A stretch of DNA of 64,000 bases from Pseudomonas koreensis (GTDB taxonomy: Bacteria; Pseudomonadota; Gammaproteobacteria; Pseudomonadales; Pseudomonadaceae), in the NCBI RefSeq assembly GCF_024169245.1, contig NZ_JALJWP010000001.1:2915501-2979500 (forward strand), given 5' to 3'. A program made the position numbers and the translations under genes. The notes under the pieces are model-generated. The model was not told the DNA's origin and ran no database searches. It worked only from the letters and a program-made list of their open reading frames with translations. Of this stretch, positions 34,678-43,577 are shown one piece after another. Each line of letters starts with the position of its first letter. The stretch's first letter is position 1.

Positions 34678-36867
34678 TCAGAACGTCTGCCCCAGATTCA
34701 GATAAACCGCCTGCTCGTCCGCATCATTCAACCCATACGTGAAATTCAACGGCCCCAGCGGCGTATCGAAGCCGATAAATACACTCGCGGCATTGATGTA
34801 GCCGCTGTCGAACTCGTTGTCGTTGTTCCACGCCCGACCGCGTTCCAGCGAGGCGCCGGCGTACAGCGGGAAGTCCAGCGGCAGATAGGAGCGCGGCGTC
34901 AGACGGCGGTAATACACGGCGCGCATCAGGCTGACGTTCTGCCCGGACAGCGCGTCCTCACGGAAACCCGATAGCTGCCGCGCGCCGCCGAGCAGGAAAC
35001 TCGACGTCACCACATTGGCATCGTCCAGCGTACGGCCATAGCGCCCACCAAGAATCAGCGTATCCGGCCCGTGGCTCATGGCCTTGTCGAACTTCGCTTC
35101 CCATTGGCGATAGCGGTTGTCTGAACCCAGACCTGGCTCGAACTGGGCGAACGTCAGGCTGACGTCCTTGCCCTCGTGCGGAAAATACACGTTGTCCAGC
35201 GAGTCGTAGGAATACTTCACGGTATAGAAACCTTCGTTGAAGCTCTCGCTCGGCAGGTCCTGATCGCCAATGCGCACGTCAGCCTTGCCCCAGGCCTGGC
35301 CGACGCCGAAGCGCACTTCGCCGTTGTTGCCGATCTGTCGGCCGAGATTGAGGCCGAAGCCGTAGCGCTCGACGCGATACTGCGCGATCGGATCGTTATC
35401 CAGCACCGAGTCAACGTTCTGCGCCTCGAACGACGCGTAGGGCGCGACGAAGTAACGCGAGCCGACATCCAGCGGCTGATAGAACTCGCTGTACAGCTCC
35501 TGCTTGTCGCCGATCTGCGCGCGGGTCAGCCACTCCGCGCCGAGGCGGTTGATGCCGTTGACGCGGTAACTGGCGCCGAGGTTGAAAGCACTGTCGCCGC
35601 GCATGTCGTCCGACAGATTGAGGCCGACCCGCAAGTAATCGGTGCCGCTGCGCTTGCCGCTGGCGCTGATGACCAGGGTGTGATCCTGGCCTTTGTGCAC
35701 CACGCGGTAACGCACTTGATCGAAGTAATCGAGGCCGTACAACGTGCCCATGTCCGAGTGCAGGCGCCCCAGATCCAGCGGTTCGCCGATCGGCTGGCGG
35801 ATGTAATAGCGAATCACGTCATCATCGACTTTCGAATCGTTCTCGACGCGGATTGCGGTGATGATCGGTGTGCGCTGTCCCGGCTGGCGGGCGGCGTTCA
35901 ATTCCGCGTCCTGGGTTTGAGTCGGTTTGAGTTGGGCCAGACGGGCATCGAGGATGCGCGTGGCGCGGTAGCCGGCATCGATCATCTCCTGAGCCTTGCC
36001 GAAATCGGTCACGCCGAACGCGGCCAGCGCAGGCTGGATCAACACGTCATTGGCATGCAGAGTCGCCAGTTGCTCTTCGGAGTTGCGCCGGGTCATCAGG
36101 GTGATCGACTGATTGAGCACATCGACCACCGTGGTCAGTTGCTTTCGGTTGCGCAGCGGCGTGCCGATATCGACGACGATCGCCACGTCGACGCCCATTT
36201 CCCGCGCGACATCCAGCGGGATGTTGTCGGTCATGCCGCCGTCGACCAGCAGTCGCCCGTCGAGCTCCACCGGTGCGAACACCGCGGGGATCGACATGCT
36301 CGCGCGGATCACCTGCGGTAGGTGGCCTTTGCGAAACACCACTTTTTCGCCATTGGCAATGTCGGTGGTCACGGCGCGAAACGGGATCGGCAGTTTGTCG
36401 AAGTCGCGGGTGTCGCTGGTGTGAGCCAACAGGCTTTCCAGCAGCAGCGCGAGGTTCTGGCCCTGAATCACCCCCAACGGCAGGCCGAGGCTGCCGTCAT
36501 CACGAAAGCTGAGTTTCTGCTTCACCAGAAAATCGCGGTCGTCCTGCTTGCGCCGGAACGGCACATCCTCACGCGGCGGCGCGTCGGAGAGCGCGGCTTG
36601 CCAGTCGATGCTCTGCGCGAGTGTTTCCAGCTCATCGATCTTGTAACCCGAGGCGTACAGGCCGCCGACCACCGCGCCCATGCTGGTGCCGGCAATCGCA
36701 TCGATCCTGATGCCTTGTTCTTCCAGCGCCTTGAGCACGCCGATGTGCGCCAGCCCGCGCGCAGCACCGCCGGACAGCACCAGGCCGATTTTCGGTCGTG
36801 GCGCTTCACTGGCGTGGACCAGCAGGGGAAGGAAACCAAGCAGCAGGCAGAACAGCAAACGGCGCAT
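34678..36867 (-). CDS. plpD: Patatin-like phospholipase, type Vd autotransporter (PlpD)
   Basis: 729 residues. Signal peptide (LLFCLLLGFLPLLVHA, cleavage near 19). Patatin domain: oxyanion loop SGGAARG (32-38), nucleophile Ser62 in GTSMG, catalytic Asp209 in DGG. A POTRA domain (about 330-400) and a 16-strand barrel follow, ending ...YLNLGQTF with the C-terminal Phe. This is the exact order of P. aeruginosa PlpD, a lipase displayed and released through its own barrel. Full length. Divergent from the SelW-like gene, with 69 nt between the starts. Confidence 0.93.
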   Translation of the reverse strand: MRRLLFCLLLGFLPLLVHASEAPRPKIGLVLSGGAARGLAHIGVLKALEEQGIRIDAIAGTSMGAVVGGLYASGYKIDELETLAQSIDWQAALSDAPPREDVPFRRKQDDRDFLVKQKLSFRDDGSLGLPLGVIQGQNLALLLESLLAHTSDTRDFDKLPIPFRAVTTDIANGEKVVFRKGHLPQVIRASMSIPAVFAPVELDGRLLVDGGMTDNIPLDVAREMGVDVAIVVDIGTPLRNRKQLTTVVDVLNQSITLMTRRNSEEQLATLHANDVLIQPALAAFGVTDFGKAQEMIDAGYRATRILDARLAQLKPTQTQDAELNAARQPGQRTPIITAIRVENDSKVDDDVIRYYIRQPIGEPLDLGRLHSDMGTLYGLDYFDQVRYRVVHKGQDHTLVISASGKRSGTDYLRVGLNLSDDMRGDSAFNLGASYRVNGINRLGAEWLTRAQIGDKQELYSEFYQPLDVGSRYFVAPYASFEAQNVDSVLDNDPIAQYRVERYGFGLNLGRQIGNNGEVRFGVGQAWGKADVRIGDQDLPSESFNEGFYTVKYSYDSLDNVYFPHEGKDVSLTFAQFEPGLGSDNRYRQWEAKFDKAMSHGPDTLILGGRYGRTLDDANVVTSSFLLGGARQLSGFREDALSGQNVSLMRAVYYRRLTPRSYLPLDFPLYAGASLERGRAWNNDNEFDSGYINAASVFIGFDTPLGPLNFTYGLNDADEQAVYLNLGQTF

Positions 36868-36936
36868 TGTGAGTCTCGGGGCAAGCGGTAAAGCCGGCTA
36901 TTATAGCGGCGCCCTTTGTCAGGAGTTTCAGCGATC

Positions 36937-37224
36937 ATGACCGTCGCCAAAGCCGAAGTTGTCATCACTTATTGCACCCAATGCCAGTGGTTGCTGCGCG
37001 CCGCATGGCTGGCGCAGGAACTGCTCAGCACCTTCGCTGACGACCTGGGCAAAGTGTCGTTGGTGCCGGGCACCGGCGGGGTGTTTCATATCACGTGTTC
37101 GGGCGTACAGATCTGGGAACGCAAGGCCGATGGTGGTTTCCCCGAGGCCAAGGTATTGAAGCAGCGGGTGCGCGATCAGATCGATCCTGACCGCGACCTC
37201 GGTCACAACGACCGCACTCAGTGA
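36937..37224 (+). CDS. SelT/SelW/SelH-like thioredoxin-fold protein
   Basis: 95 residues from ATG 36937. The Rdx-family redox site is C13-T-Q-C16 (ITYCTQCQW), with the conserved GTGGVFHI (LVPGTGGVF) strand and W(E)RK. Cys replaces the selenocysteine of eukaryotic SelW. Small cytoplasmic protein with presumed redox function. Its stop overlaps the stop of the convergent EamA gene by 7 nt. Confidence 0.9.
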   Translation: MTVAKAEVVITYCTQCQWLLRAAWLAQELLSTFADDLGKVSLVPGTGGVFHITCSGVQIWERKADGGFPEAKVLKQRVRDQIDPDRDLGHNDRTQ

Positions 37225-38111
37225 GAGGCGGCCTCGGCGGCGATGGTTTTCTTGTCGCTGCTGCCTGACATCCGCGCCGAGACCACGATCGCGACGATGA
37301 TCAGCGCGCCACCGATGAGCATGCGCAGGGTTGGTGTTTCACTGAACAGCAGCCAGGCGATGGTGATGCCGTAAACCGGCTCCATGGCGAACACCACCGC
37401 TGCCGTGCGTGCCTTGATCACCGCGAGACTGGCGACGAACAGGCTGTGCGCTACGCCTGTGCAAAACACCCCGAGCAGGGCGATCCACAACCAGTCCAGC
37501 GCGCGCACCTCACTGAGCTGCGGCGCCGCGACGGGCAGCAGACACAACGCCACGACGACGTTCTGGCACAACGCCGCCTGCACCGCCGGGATGCGCCCGG
37601 AGCTGGCGCGGTTGGTCAGCGACAGCAGCGAGAACAACAGGCCGGACAGCACGGCCCAGAGCAAACCGATAGTTGCGCCGCTGCCCAGATCGAACGCCGG
37701 GGTTACCAGCACCAGACCGACGCTGACCAAGACCACCAGCACGATTTCATTGGCGCGGATGCGTTCGCGAAAGATCAGCCCTTCGAGAATCACGGTGAAC
37801 GCCGGGAAACTGGCAAAGCCCAATGTCGCAATGGCCACCCCGGCGATCTTCACCGATACGAAAAAGCTCACCCAGTGACCGGCCAGCAACACACCGCTGA
37901 GCGCCAGGCGTCGCCAGTCCACCGCTTGCAGCTTTTGCCAGCCGCTCTGGCTGGCAAGTCGGGCGAAAAAGGCCAGGGCGAGCACGGCAAAAGCGGCGCG
38001 GCCGAACACGATTACTGCTGGCGACGCGGCAGCGAGTTTGCCGAACACACCGGTCAGGCCGAACATCAAAGCGCCGATATGCAGGGCGCCGAGGGCAGTA
38101 CGCGGAGTCAT
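37218..38111 (-). CDS. EamA/DMT-family permease
   Basis: 297 residues from ATG 38111 (SD TTAAGGA, 6 nt). Ten hydrophobic helices in two EamA repeats (about 5-135 and 145-280), with the family's pseudo-symmetry and conserved EP..GI (FAMEPVYGITIAWLLFSE) in the second repeat. It is an inner-membrane drug/metabolite-type exporter; the substrate cannot be told from the sequence. Upstream lies a TTTGATCGTTCCC hairpin. Confidence 0.9.
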   Translation of the reverse strand: MTPRTALGALHIGALMFGLTGVFGKLAAASPAVIVFGRAAFAVLALAFFARLASQSGWQKLQAVDWRRLALSGVLLAGHWVSFFVSVKIAGVAIATLGFASFPAFTVILEGLIFRERIRANEIVLVVLVSVGLVLVTPAFDLGSGATIGLLWAVLSGLLFSLLSLTNRASSGRIPAVQAALCQNVVVALCLLPVAAPQLSEVRALDWLWIALLGVFCTGVAHSLFVASLAVIKARTAAVVFAMEPVYGITIAWLLFSETPTLRMLIGGALIIVAIVVSARMSGSSDKKTIAAEAASH

Positions 38112-38142
38112 TGCATTCCTTAATCCAGACACGATTCGATTG

Positions 38143-38176
38143 TTTGATCGTTCCCTGCGTGGGAACGATCATCAAA
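38143..38176. repeat. GATCGTTCCC short hairpin element
   Basis: TTTGATCGTTCCC / GGGAACGATC..CAAA with loop TGCGT. A minimal version of the repeats at 45705, 53081 and 59780. Confidence 0.75.
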
Positions 38177-38328
38177 AGAGCGCCAGTCTAAAGGGCTGAC
38201 ATCGTGGCGTCTGTCATCCGATTCCTCAATTTTTGAACGATGTGCGCTGTCACACGACTGACTCACACTTGTCATGGTTGATTAACCGGGCACGCGCAGA
38301 GTGGCGAAAACATCGCAGAGGGTTGCCC

Positions 38329-39144
38329 ATGACCAGCGCCGAGCTCGCCAGACCCAGTCGCAAACAACGGGTGCGAACCCTGTGGATCTCCGATGTGCAC
38401 CTGGGCACGCGGGATTGTCAGGCCGAGCACTTGTCGCAATTTCTCAAGGGCTACCACGCCGACAAGGTCTATCTGGTCGGTGACATTATCGACGGCTGGA
38501 AACTGCGCAGCGGCATGTACTGGCCGCAGGCGCACACCAACGTCATCCGCCGATTGCTGACCATGAGCAAGCGCGGCACCGAGGTGATCTACGTCACCGG
38601 CAACCATGATGAATTCCTGCGGCGCTATTCGAAACTGATTCTGGGCAATATCCAGTTGGTCGACGAGGCCGTGCATGTCACGGCCGATGGTCGACATTTG
38701 TTGGTGATTCACGGCGACCAGTTCGACGTGATCACCCGTTATCACCGCTGGCTGGCGTTTCTCGGTGACTCGGCCTACGAGTTCACCCTGACGCTCAACC
38801 GCTGGCTCAATCACTGGCGTGCCCGTTATGGCTATGGTTACTGGTCGCTGTCGGCGTACCTGAAGCACAAGGTGAAGACCGCCGTCAGTTTCATCAGCGA
38901 CTTTGAAGAAGCCATTGCGCACGAGTGTGTGAAGCGCGAACTGCATGGCGTGGTCTGCGGGCACATTCACCATGCCGAGATTCGCAAGGTCGGCGGGGTG
39001 GACTATCTCAACTGCGGCGATTGGGTCGAATCGTGCACGGCGTTGATCGAGCATTGGGATGGCACGATCGAGTTGTATCGACTGGCGGATGCGCAGGCGC
39101 GAGAGGCGGAATTGAAAGCGGCCAAAGTTGCCGAGATCGCTTAA
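38329..39144 (+). CDS. LpxH-like metallophosphoesterase
   Basis: 271 residues from ATG 38329 (SD GAGGG, 7 nt); the frame opens earlier without a Shine-Dalgarno. Calcineurin-type motifs in order: SDVHLG (D22, H24), GDIIDGW (D52), GNHDE (N92, H93, D94), VIHGDQFD, and GHIHHAE. That is a full set of two-metal ligands. Often annotated as UDP-2,3-diacylglucosamine diphosphatase; it differs from classical LpxH by a longer middle insert with WRARYGYGYWS. A role in lipid A or related phosphate ester hydrolysis is inferred. Followed by a REP hairpin. Confidence 0.88.
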   Translation: MTSAELARPSRKQRVRTLWISDVHLGTRDCQAEHLSQFLKGYHADKVYLVGDIIDGWKLRSGMYWPQAHTNVIRRLLTMSKRGTEVIYVTGNHDEFLRRYSKLILGNIQLVDEAVHVTADGRHLLVIHGDQFDVITRYHRWLAFLGDSAYEFTLTLNRWLNHWRARYGYGYWSLSAYLKHKVKTAVSFISDFEEAIAHECVKRELHGVVCGHIHHAEIRKVGGVDYLNCGDWVESCTALIEHWDGTIELYRLADAQAREAELKAAKVAEIA

Positions 39145-39148
39145 AAGC

Positions 39149-39217
39149 AAAAGATCGCGGCCTTCGGCAGCTCCTACACAGATCTCATGTAGGAGCTGCC
39201 GAAGGCTGCGATCTTTT
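39149..39217. repeat. REP-type hairpin (AAAAGATCGC family)
   Basis: AAAAGATCGCGGCCTTCGG with inverse CCGAAGGCTGCGATCTTTT (one mismatch); lies between convergent genes. Confidence 0.85.
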
Positions 39218-39221
39218 GATC

Positions 39222-39812
39222 TTAGGCCGGGCTGTGTTCTTCCATCGCAGCCTTGTAAATCGAGTTCTTCGGCTGCGCAAACAGCCGCTCCATCATCGGC
39301 TCGAAGAAACTCAGCGGCAGCGTGTCATACGCCGGATCAAACGCCGCCGCGTCGTATTTGGCGCAGAACTCGGCCGTGGCCTGAAACTGCGGATGATCCT
39401 TGAATTGCTCGCGCAGATGCCGATCCATGCCCAGGTGATGAAAGAAGTAATAGCCCTGAAAGATTCCGTGTTTTTCCACCATCCACAGATTTTCCGCACT
39501 CACGAACGGCTTGAGAATCGCCGCAGCGATGTCCGGATGGTTGTACGAGCCGAGGGTGTCACCAATATCATGCAACAGCGCGCAGACCACGTATTCCTCA
39601 TCACGGCCGTCGCGAAAGGCGCGGGTCGCGGTTTGCAATGAGTGGGTCAGGCGATCCACCGGGAAACCGCCGAAGTCGCCTTCAAGCAGTTTCAGATGCG
39701 CGAGGATCCGCGACGGCAGCTGCCTGGCATAGGCACTGAAATCGGCGGCGATGATCGCCCAGTCTTCCTCGGTGCCGTCCTGCATATGGGTGAAGCGAGC
39801 ATGGGCATTCAT
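39222..39812 (-). CDS. HD-domain phosphohydrolase/oxygenase-like protein
   Basis: 196 residues from ATG 39812 (SD GAGGG). Metal-ligand pattern: H57, H81-D82 (LLHDIGD), H92, H115, H125/H126 and later Asp. The spacing HDIGD...NH...K..HG.FQGYYFFHH looks more like the mixed-valent di-iron HD oxygenases (PhnZ/MIOX group) than phosphodiesterases. That placement is inference. Neighbour on the same strand: the Mpo1-like gene 14 nt upstream, probably one operon. No phosphonate genes are nearby. Confidence 0.8.
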   Translation of the reverse strand: MNAHARFTHMQDGTEEDWAIIAADFSAYARQLPSRILAHLKLLEGDFGGFPVDRLTHSLQTATRAFRDGRDEEYVVCALLHDIGDTLGSYNHPDIAAAILKPFVSAENLWMVEKHGIFQGYYFFHHLGMDRHLREQFKDHPQFQATAEFCAKYDAAAFDPAYDTLPLSFFEPMMERLFAQPKNSIYKAAMEEHSPA

Positions 39813-39826
39813 TGGCAGACCCTCAT

Positions 39827-40138
39827 TCAGAACGCCACGCGACCGAGAATCATGTCGCGGTACATAACGAAATCGCCGAGCAGGCTGTACAGCGGGTGCT
39901 GAAAGGTCGCCGGGCGGTTCTTCTCGAAAAAGAAATGGCCGATCCAGGCGAAGCTGTAACCGGCCAGCGGCAACGCCAGCAACAGCAGCCAGGCGCTCTT
40001 GGCGATGCTCAGGGCGAGAATGAAGATGACCAGAGAAGTGCCGATGAAATGCAGGCGACGGCAGGTGCTGTTGCTGTGCTCGGCGAGGTAATACGGGTAG
40101 AACTCGGCGAAGCTGTTGAACTGCTTGATGTTTTCCAC
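39827..40138 (-). CDS. Mpo1-like (DUF962/YGL010w) membrane protein
   Basis: 103 residues from GTG 40138 (VENIKQFNSFAEFYPYYL, SD AGAGAG). An ATG at 40213 gives a longer product but has no Shine-Dalgarno. Motifs: FYPYYL.EHSN..CRR.HF.GT near the start, two hydrophobic helices (VIFILALSIAKSAWLLLLAL, then GYSFAWIGHFFFEKN.PATF) and HPLYSLLGDFVMYRDM. The conserved His residues are those used for iron in yeast Mpo1, a fatty acid alpha-oxidation dioxygenase; whether that activity is retained here is unknown. Confidence 0.85.
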   Translation of the reverse strand: MENIKQFNSFAEFYPYYLAEHSNSTCRRLHFIGTSLVIFILALSIAKSAWLLLLALPLAGYSFAWIGHFFFEKNRPATFQHPLYSLLGDFVMYRDMILGRVAF

Positions 40139-40303
40139 GACCGCGCTCTCTGTGGTGATTGTTCTGGCGACAAGTTGTGCGTCGGGTAGCTTATTTGAGT
40201 CTAGAGTGATCATTGGCGTGGGCCAGTGACAATCGGCGCCACTTTAGTATCCTTCGCAAATAGGGCGGTCACCTGCAGCCCGTCATGTAAAAGAATAACA
40301 ACC

Positions 40304-41365
40304 ATGAGCGAACGAACGACTTCTGCAAGCTGGGCGATGGGGATTGTCAAAGCGCTGGAGATGGACGGCCTGGATTGCCGGGTTCTGTTCAAGCAACTGG
40401 GGCTGGATTTCAGCGCCCTTGAAGATCCGGATGCGCGTTTTCCGCAGGACTCCATGACCCGGCTCTGGCAGCGCGCGGTGGAGGTCTCCGGCAACCCGGC
40501 GATCGGCCTGAACATGGGCAAAGTGGTGCGCCCGGCCTCGTTTCATGTCGCCGGCTACGCGCTGATGTCGAGCAAAACCCTGGCTGAAGGCTTCCAGCGT
40601 CTGGTGCGCTATCAACGCATCATTGCCGAAAGCGCCGACTTGAGTTTTCGCCTGCTCGATGAAGGTTACGCGCTGATTCTCACCGTTCACGGCGATCATC
40701 TGCCGCCGACCCGGCAGAGCGCTGAAGCGTCACTGGCCTGCGCATTGGCACTGTGTGGCTGGCTGACCGGGCGTCCGCTGCATCCGGTGAAAGTGCTGAT
40801 CCAAGGCGATCAGCCGGCCAATCTGCAACCCTATAAAGAAGCTTTTCATGCGCCGCTGGTATTCGATGCGCCTTATGACGCGTTGATCTTCGAACAAGCC
40901 GACATGGAAGCGCCGCTGCCTACGGCCAACGAAGCCATGGCATTGCTGCATGATCGCTTTGCCGGGGAATATCTGGCGCGGTTTTCCGAAAGCCGCGTGA
41001 CGCACCGGGCACGGCAGGTGCTGTGTCGTTTGCTGCCCCAGGGCGAACCCAAACGCGATACCGTGGCGCAGACCCTGCATTTGTCGCAACGTACCTTGCA
41101 ACGCCGCTTGCAGGAGGAGGGCACCAGTTTTCAGCAGTTGCTCGATGACACCCGGCGTGAACTGGCCGAGCAGTATCTGGCGCAGCCGAGCATGACCTTG
41201 CTGGAGATTGCCTATCTGCTGGGATTTGCCGACCCGAGCAATTTCTTCCGTGCCTTTCGCCGCTGGTTCGACACCACGCCCGGCGACTACCGGGCGCGCT
41301 TGCTTCAGGCACCGAGCCCGGTCAGTGACGCCAGAACGCCGGAATACACAGCACAAACACCGTAA
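40304..41365 (+). CDS. AraC-family transcriptional regulator
   Basis: 353 residues from ATG 40304 (MSERTTSASWAMG). N-terminal ligand-binding domain of the Arabinose_bd/OruR type (about 15-205), then a C-terminal double helix-turn-helix (about 235-335) with R.LQRRL.EEGTSFQQLLDD and the second HTH EIAYLLGFADPSNFFRAFRRW. Acts as a DNA-binding activator by family knowledge; the ligand is unknown. Its 3' end overlaps the convergent trkH stop by 44 nt. The target is not evident from the neighbours. Confidence 0.92.
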   Translation: MSERTTSASWAMGIVKALEMDGLDCRVLFKQLGLDFSALEDPDARFPQDSMTRLWQRAVEVSGNPAIGLNMGKVVRPASFHVAGYALMSSKTLAEGFQRLVRYQRIIAESADLSFRLLDEGYALILTVHGDHLPPTRQSAEASLACALALCGWLTGRPLHPVKVLIQGDQPANLQPYKEAFHAPLVFDAPYDALIFEQADMEAPLPTANEAMALLHDRFAGEYLARFSESRVTHRARQVLCRLLPQGEPKRDTVAQTLHLSQRTLQRRLQEEGTSFQQLLDDTRRELAEQYLAQPSMTLLEIAYLLGFADPSNFFRAFRRWFDTTPGDYRARLLQAPSPVSDARTPEYTAQTP

Positions 41366-42776
41366 TGATCTCCAGTCGGCCGAGCAGCATGCCGAACGAC
41401 AGAATCCACTTGGCCGCATCCGGCAGCGTGGCGAAGTTGCCCGCCGGGCCGATGGTTTCGCCCAGACCCGGGCCGACGCCGGACACCGTGCTGGCGGCAC
41501 CGGTCAGCGCAGTCATCCAGTCGACCCCGAGCAGCGACAGCAGCAGGGCGATGACGCAGATGGTGATGGCGAAGAAGAACGAGAAAGTCAGGATCGAACG
41601 GACGATCTCTTCGTCGAGGCGGTGACCGTTGTACTTCTGCTTGATCACCGCGCGCGGATGGATCAACTGGTTAAGGTTGGCCTTGAGCAGGATGTAGGCG
41701 ACCTGGAAACGGAAAATCTTGATCCCGCCCGCCGTCGACCCGGAGCAGCCGCCGACAAAGCCCAGATAGAAAAACAGCATCAGCGAGAAGTTGCCCCACA
41801 GGCTGTAGTCACCGAGGGCAAACCCGGTGGTGGTGACCACCGAGGTCACGTTCAGCGCCACATGCCGCAGTGCTTCCAGCCAATGCAGCTTGGTGGTCCA
41901 CCAGTACCAGGTGCCGAGCACCAACCAGGTCACCAGCAACATTGCCAGCAAGCCTTGCACCTGCTGATCCTTGATCAACGCCCGACGGTTGCCGCGCAGC
42001 GTCGCCACGTACAGGGTGAACGGCAGGCTGCCGAGAATCATGATGACGATCGCCACCCAGTGCACCGCCGGTTGCGTCCACTTGGCCAGCGACTGGTCAG
42101 AGGTCGAGAAACCACCGGTGGAAATCGCCGACATCGCGTGGTTGATCGCATCGAACGGGCTCATCCCCGCCCACCAGAACGCCAGACTGCCCAGAATCGT
42201 GATGCCGACGTAGGCCGCCACGATCAGCCGCGCCACCATGTGCGAACGGGGCATGACCTTTTCCGAGCGGTCCGAGGATTCGGTCTGGAACAGGCGCATG
42301 CCACCGATGCGCAGCAGCGGCAGAATCGCCACCGCCATGCCGATAAAGCCGATACCGCCGATCCAGTGCAACAGCGAACGCCACATCAGAATCCCCGGCG
42401 ACATGTTGTCCAGGCCATTGAGCACGGTGGAACCGGTGGCGGTGATGCCGGACATGCTTTCGAAAAACGAGTCGGTGTAGCTGATGTGCTGGGTCAGCAG
42501 AAACGGCAGCGCGGCGAAAATGCACACCACCAGCCAACTGCTGACCGTCAGCAGATACATGTCGCGCGGGCGCAGGTGAATGTGTTCGGGTCGGCCGGGA
42601 ATCACCAGGGCGAGGCCGGCGACGAAGGTGATCATGCTTGCCCAAAGGAACGACGGCAGGTCGCTGGTGCGCTCGAAAATCACCAGCGTGGCCATCGGCA
42701 CGACCATGGCCACAGCCAGGGTGATCAGGAAGATGCCGATGATAAAACCAATGATCCGTAAGGTCGGCAACGCCAT
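41322..42776 (-). CDS. trkH: Trk potassium uptake protein TrkH
   Basis: 484 residues, the usual TrkH length. Multiple M1-P-M2 motifs with selectivity loops: SMSGITATGSTVL (about 108-120), SAISTGGFSTSD (about 215-226), VTSVVTTTGFALGD, and TAASTVSGVGPGLG. It also has the intramembrane GGCSGSTAGGIK loop. An inner-membrane K+ channel subunit that works with the NAD-binding ring protein TrkA, which is not in this window. Convergent overlap with the AraC gene. Confidence 0.95.
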   Translation of the reverse strand: MALPTLRIIGFIIGIFLITLAVAMVVPMATLVIFERTSDLPSFLWASMITFVAGLALVIPGRPEHIHLRPRDMYLLTVSSWLVVCIFAALPFLLTQHISYTDSFFESMSGITATGSTVLNGLDNMSPGILMWRSLLHWIGGIGFIGMAVAILPLLRIGGMRLFQTESSDRSEKVMPRSHMVARLIVAAYVGITILGSLAFWWAGMSPFDAINHAMSAISTGGFSTSDQSLAKWTQPAVHWVAIVIMILGSLPFTLYVATLRGNRRALIKDQQVQGLLAMLLVTWLVLGTWYWWTTKLHWLEALRHVALNVTSVVTTTGFALGDYSLWGNFSLMLFFYLGFVGGCSGSTAGGIKIFRFQVAYILLKANLNQLIHPRAVIKQKYNGHRLDEEIVRSILTFSFFFAITICVIALLLSLLGVDWMTALTGAASTVSGVGPGLGETIGPAGNFATLPDAAKWILSFGMLLGRLEIITVFVLCIPAFWRH

Positions 42777-42897
42777 GAATTCCGCTCGGGCTGGTGGAAG
42801 AAGGGCGCCATTCTACCTGCGGGGCAAGGCATGTAAACCGGCAGGCGTTGCGCAGTTGCAGCTAGAATAGCCGCACATTTTTCAAAGGAGGTGGCCG

Positions 42898-43464
42898 ATG
42901 CAGGCTCTCGACGCGTTGCTCAACCGTGTTTCCGTTCCCCGCCTGGTCGAACCGGCCCCCACTGCCGAGCAGCGTGAAGCCCTGTTTGGCGCGGCATTGC
43001 GTGCCCCGGATCACGGGCATTTGCAGCCGTACCGCTTTTTGACCGTCGAAGGCGCGGCACGTGAGCAAATGGGCGAGTTGCTCGCCGAAGCGGCCCGCCA
43101 GCAGGCCGGCGAAGTCACCGAAGCGATGATCGACAAGGCCCGTAACGGCCCACTTCGGGCGCCGCTGGTGGTTGTGGTAATCGCCAAATTGCAGGAACAC
43201 GTGAAATATCCGAAGGCTGAGCAACTGCTCACGGCCGGCTGCGCGGCCCACGGGATTCTGCTGGCGGCGTATGCGCAGGGGATTGGTGCGGTATGGCGCA
43301 CCGGGGATCTGGCGTATTCGAAACATGTCGCCGAAGGTTTGGGGCTGGTGGAAGGCGAGGAAGTCATCGCGTTCCTTTACCTTGGTACGCCGCAGAAAGA
43401 GCCGCGCGTGGCGGAGAAGGTCGATCTGGCCGAGTTCGTCAGCGCCTGGCCAGCTAAAGCCTGA
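42898..43464 (+). CDS. YdjA-type nitroreductase
   Basis: 188 residues, ATG 6 nt after SD GGAGG. Nitroreductase fold: FMN-binding R..R-like segment (LFGAALRAPDHGHLQPYRFL, about 30-49), LTAGCAAHGILLAAYAQGIGAVWRTG (about 112-137) and GTPQKEPR near the end. The APDHG.L.PW/Y motif is typical of the small YdjA subgroup. An FMN- and NAD(P)H-dependent oxidoreductase with unknown substrate. Followed by a REP doublet. Confidence 0.9.
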   Translation: MQALDALLNRVSVPRLVEPAPTAEQREALFGAALRAPDHGHLQPYRFLTVEGAAREQMGELLAEAARQQAGEVTEAMIDKARNGPLRAPLVVVVIAKLQEHVKYPKAEQLLTAGCAAHGILLAAYAQGIGAVWRTGDLAYSKHVAEGLGLVEGEEVIAFLYLGTPQKEPRVAEKVDLAEFVSAWPAKA

Positions 43465-43479
43465 CCCCGATTTCAAACT

Positions 43480-43568
43480 GTGGGAGCGAGCCTGCTCGCG
43501 AAGACGGAGTGTCAGTGGTCATATTGGTTGACTGACACACCGCTTTCGCGAGCAGGCTCCCTCCCACA
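43480..43568. repeat. REP doublet (inverted pair)
   Basis: TGTGGGAGCGAGCCTGCTCG and its inverse TTTCGCGAGCAGGCTCCCTC around a TGTCAG...CTGACA core; between convergent genes. Confidence 0.88.
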
Positions 43569-43577
43569 TTTTTTGCT

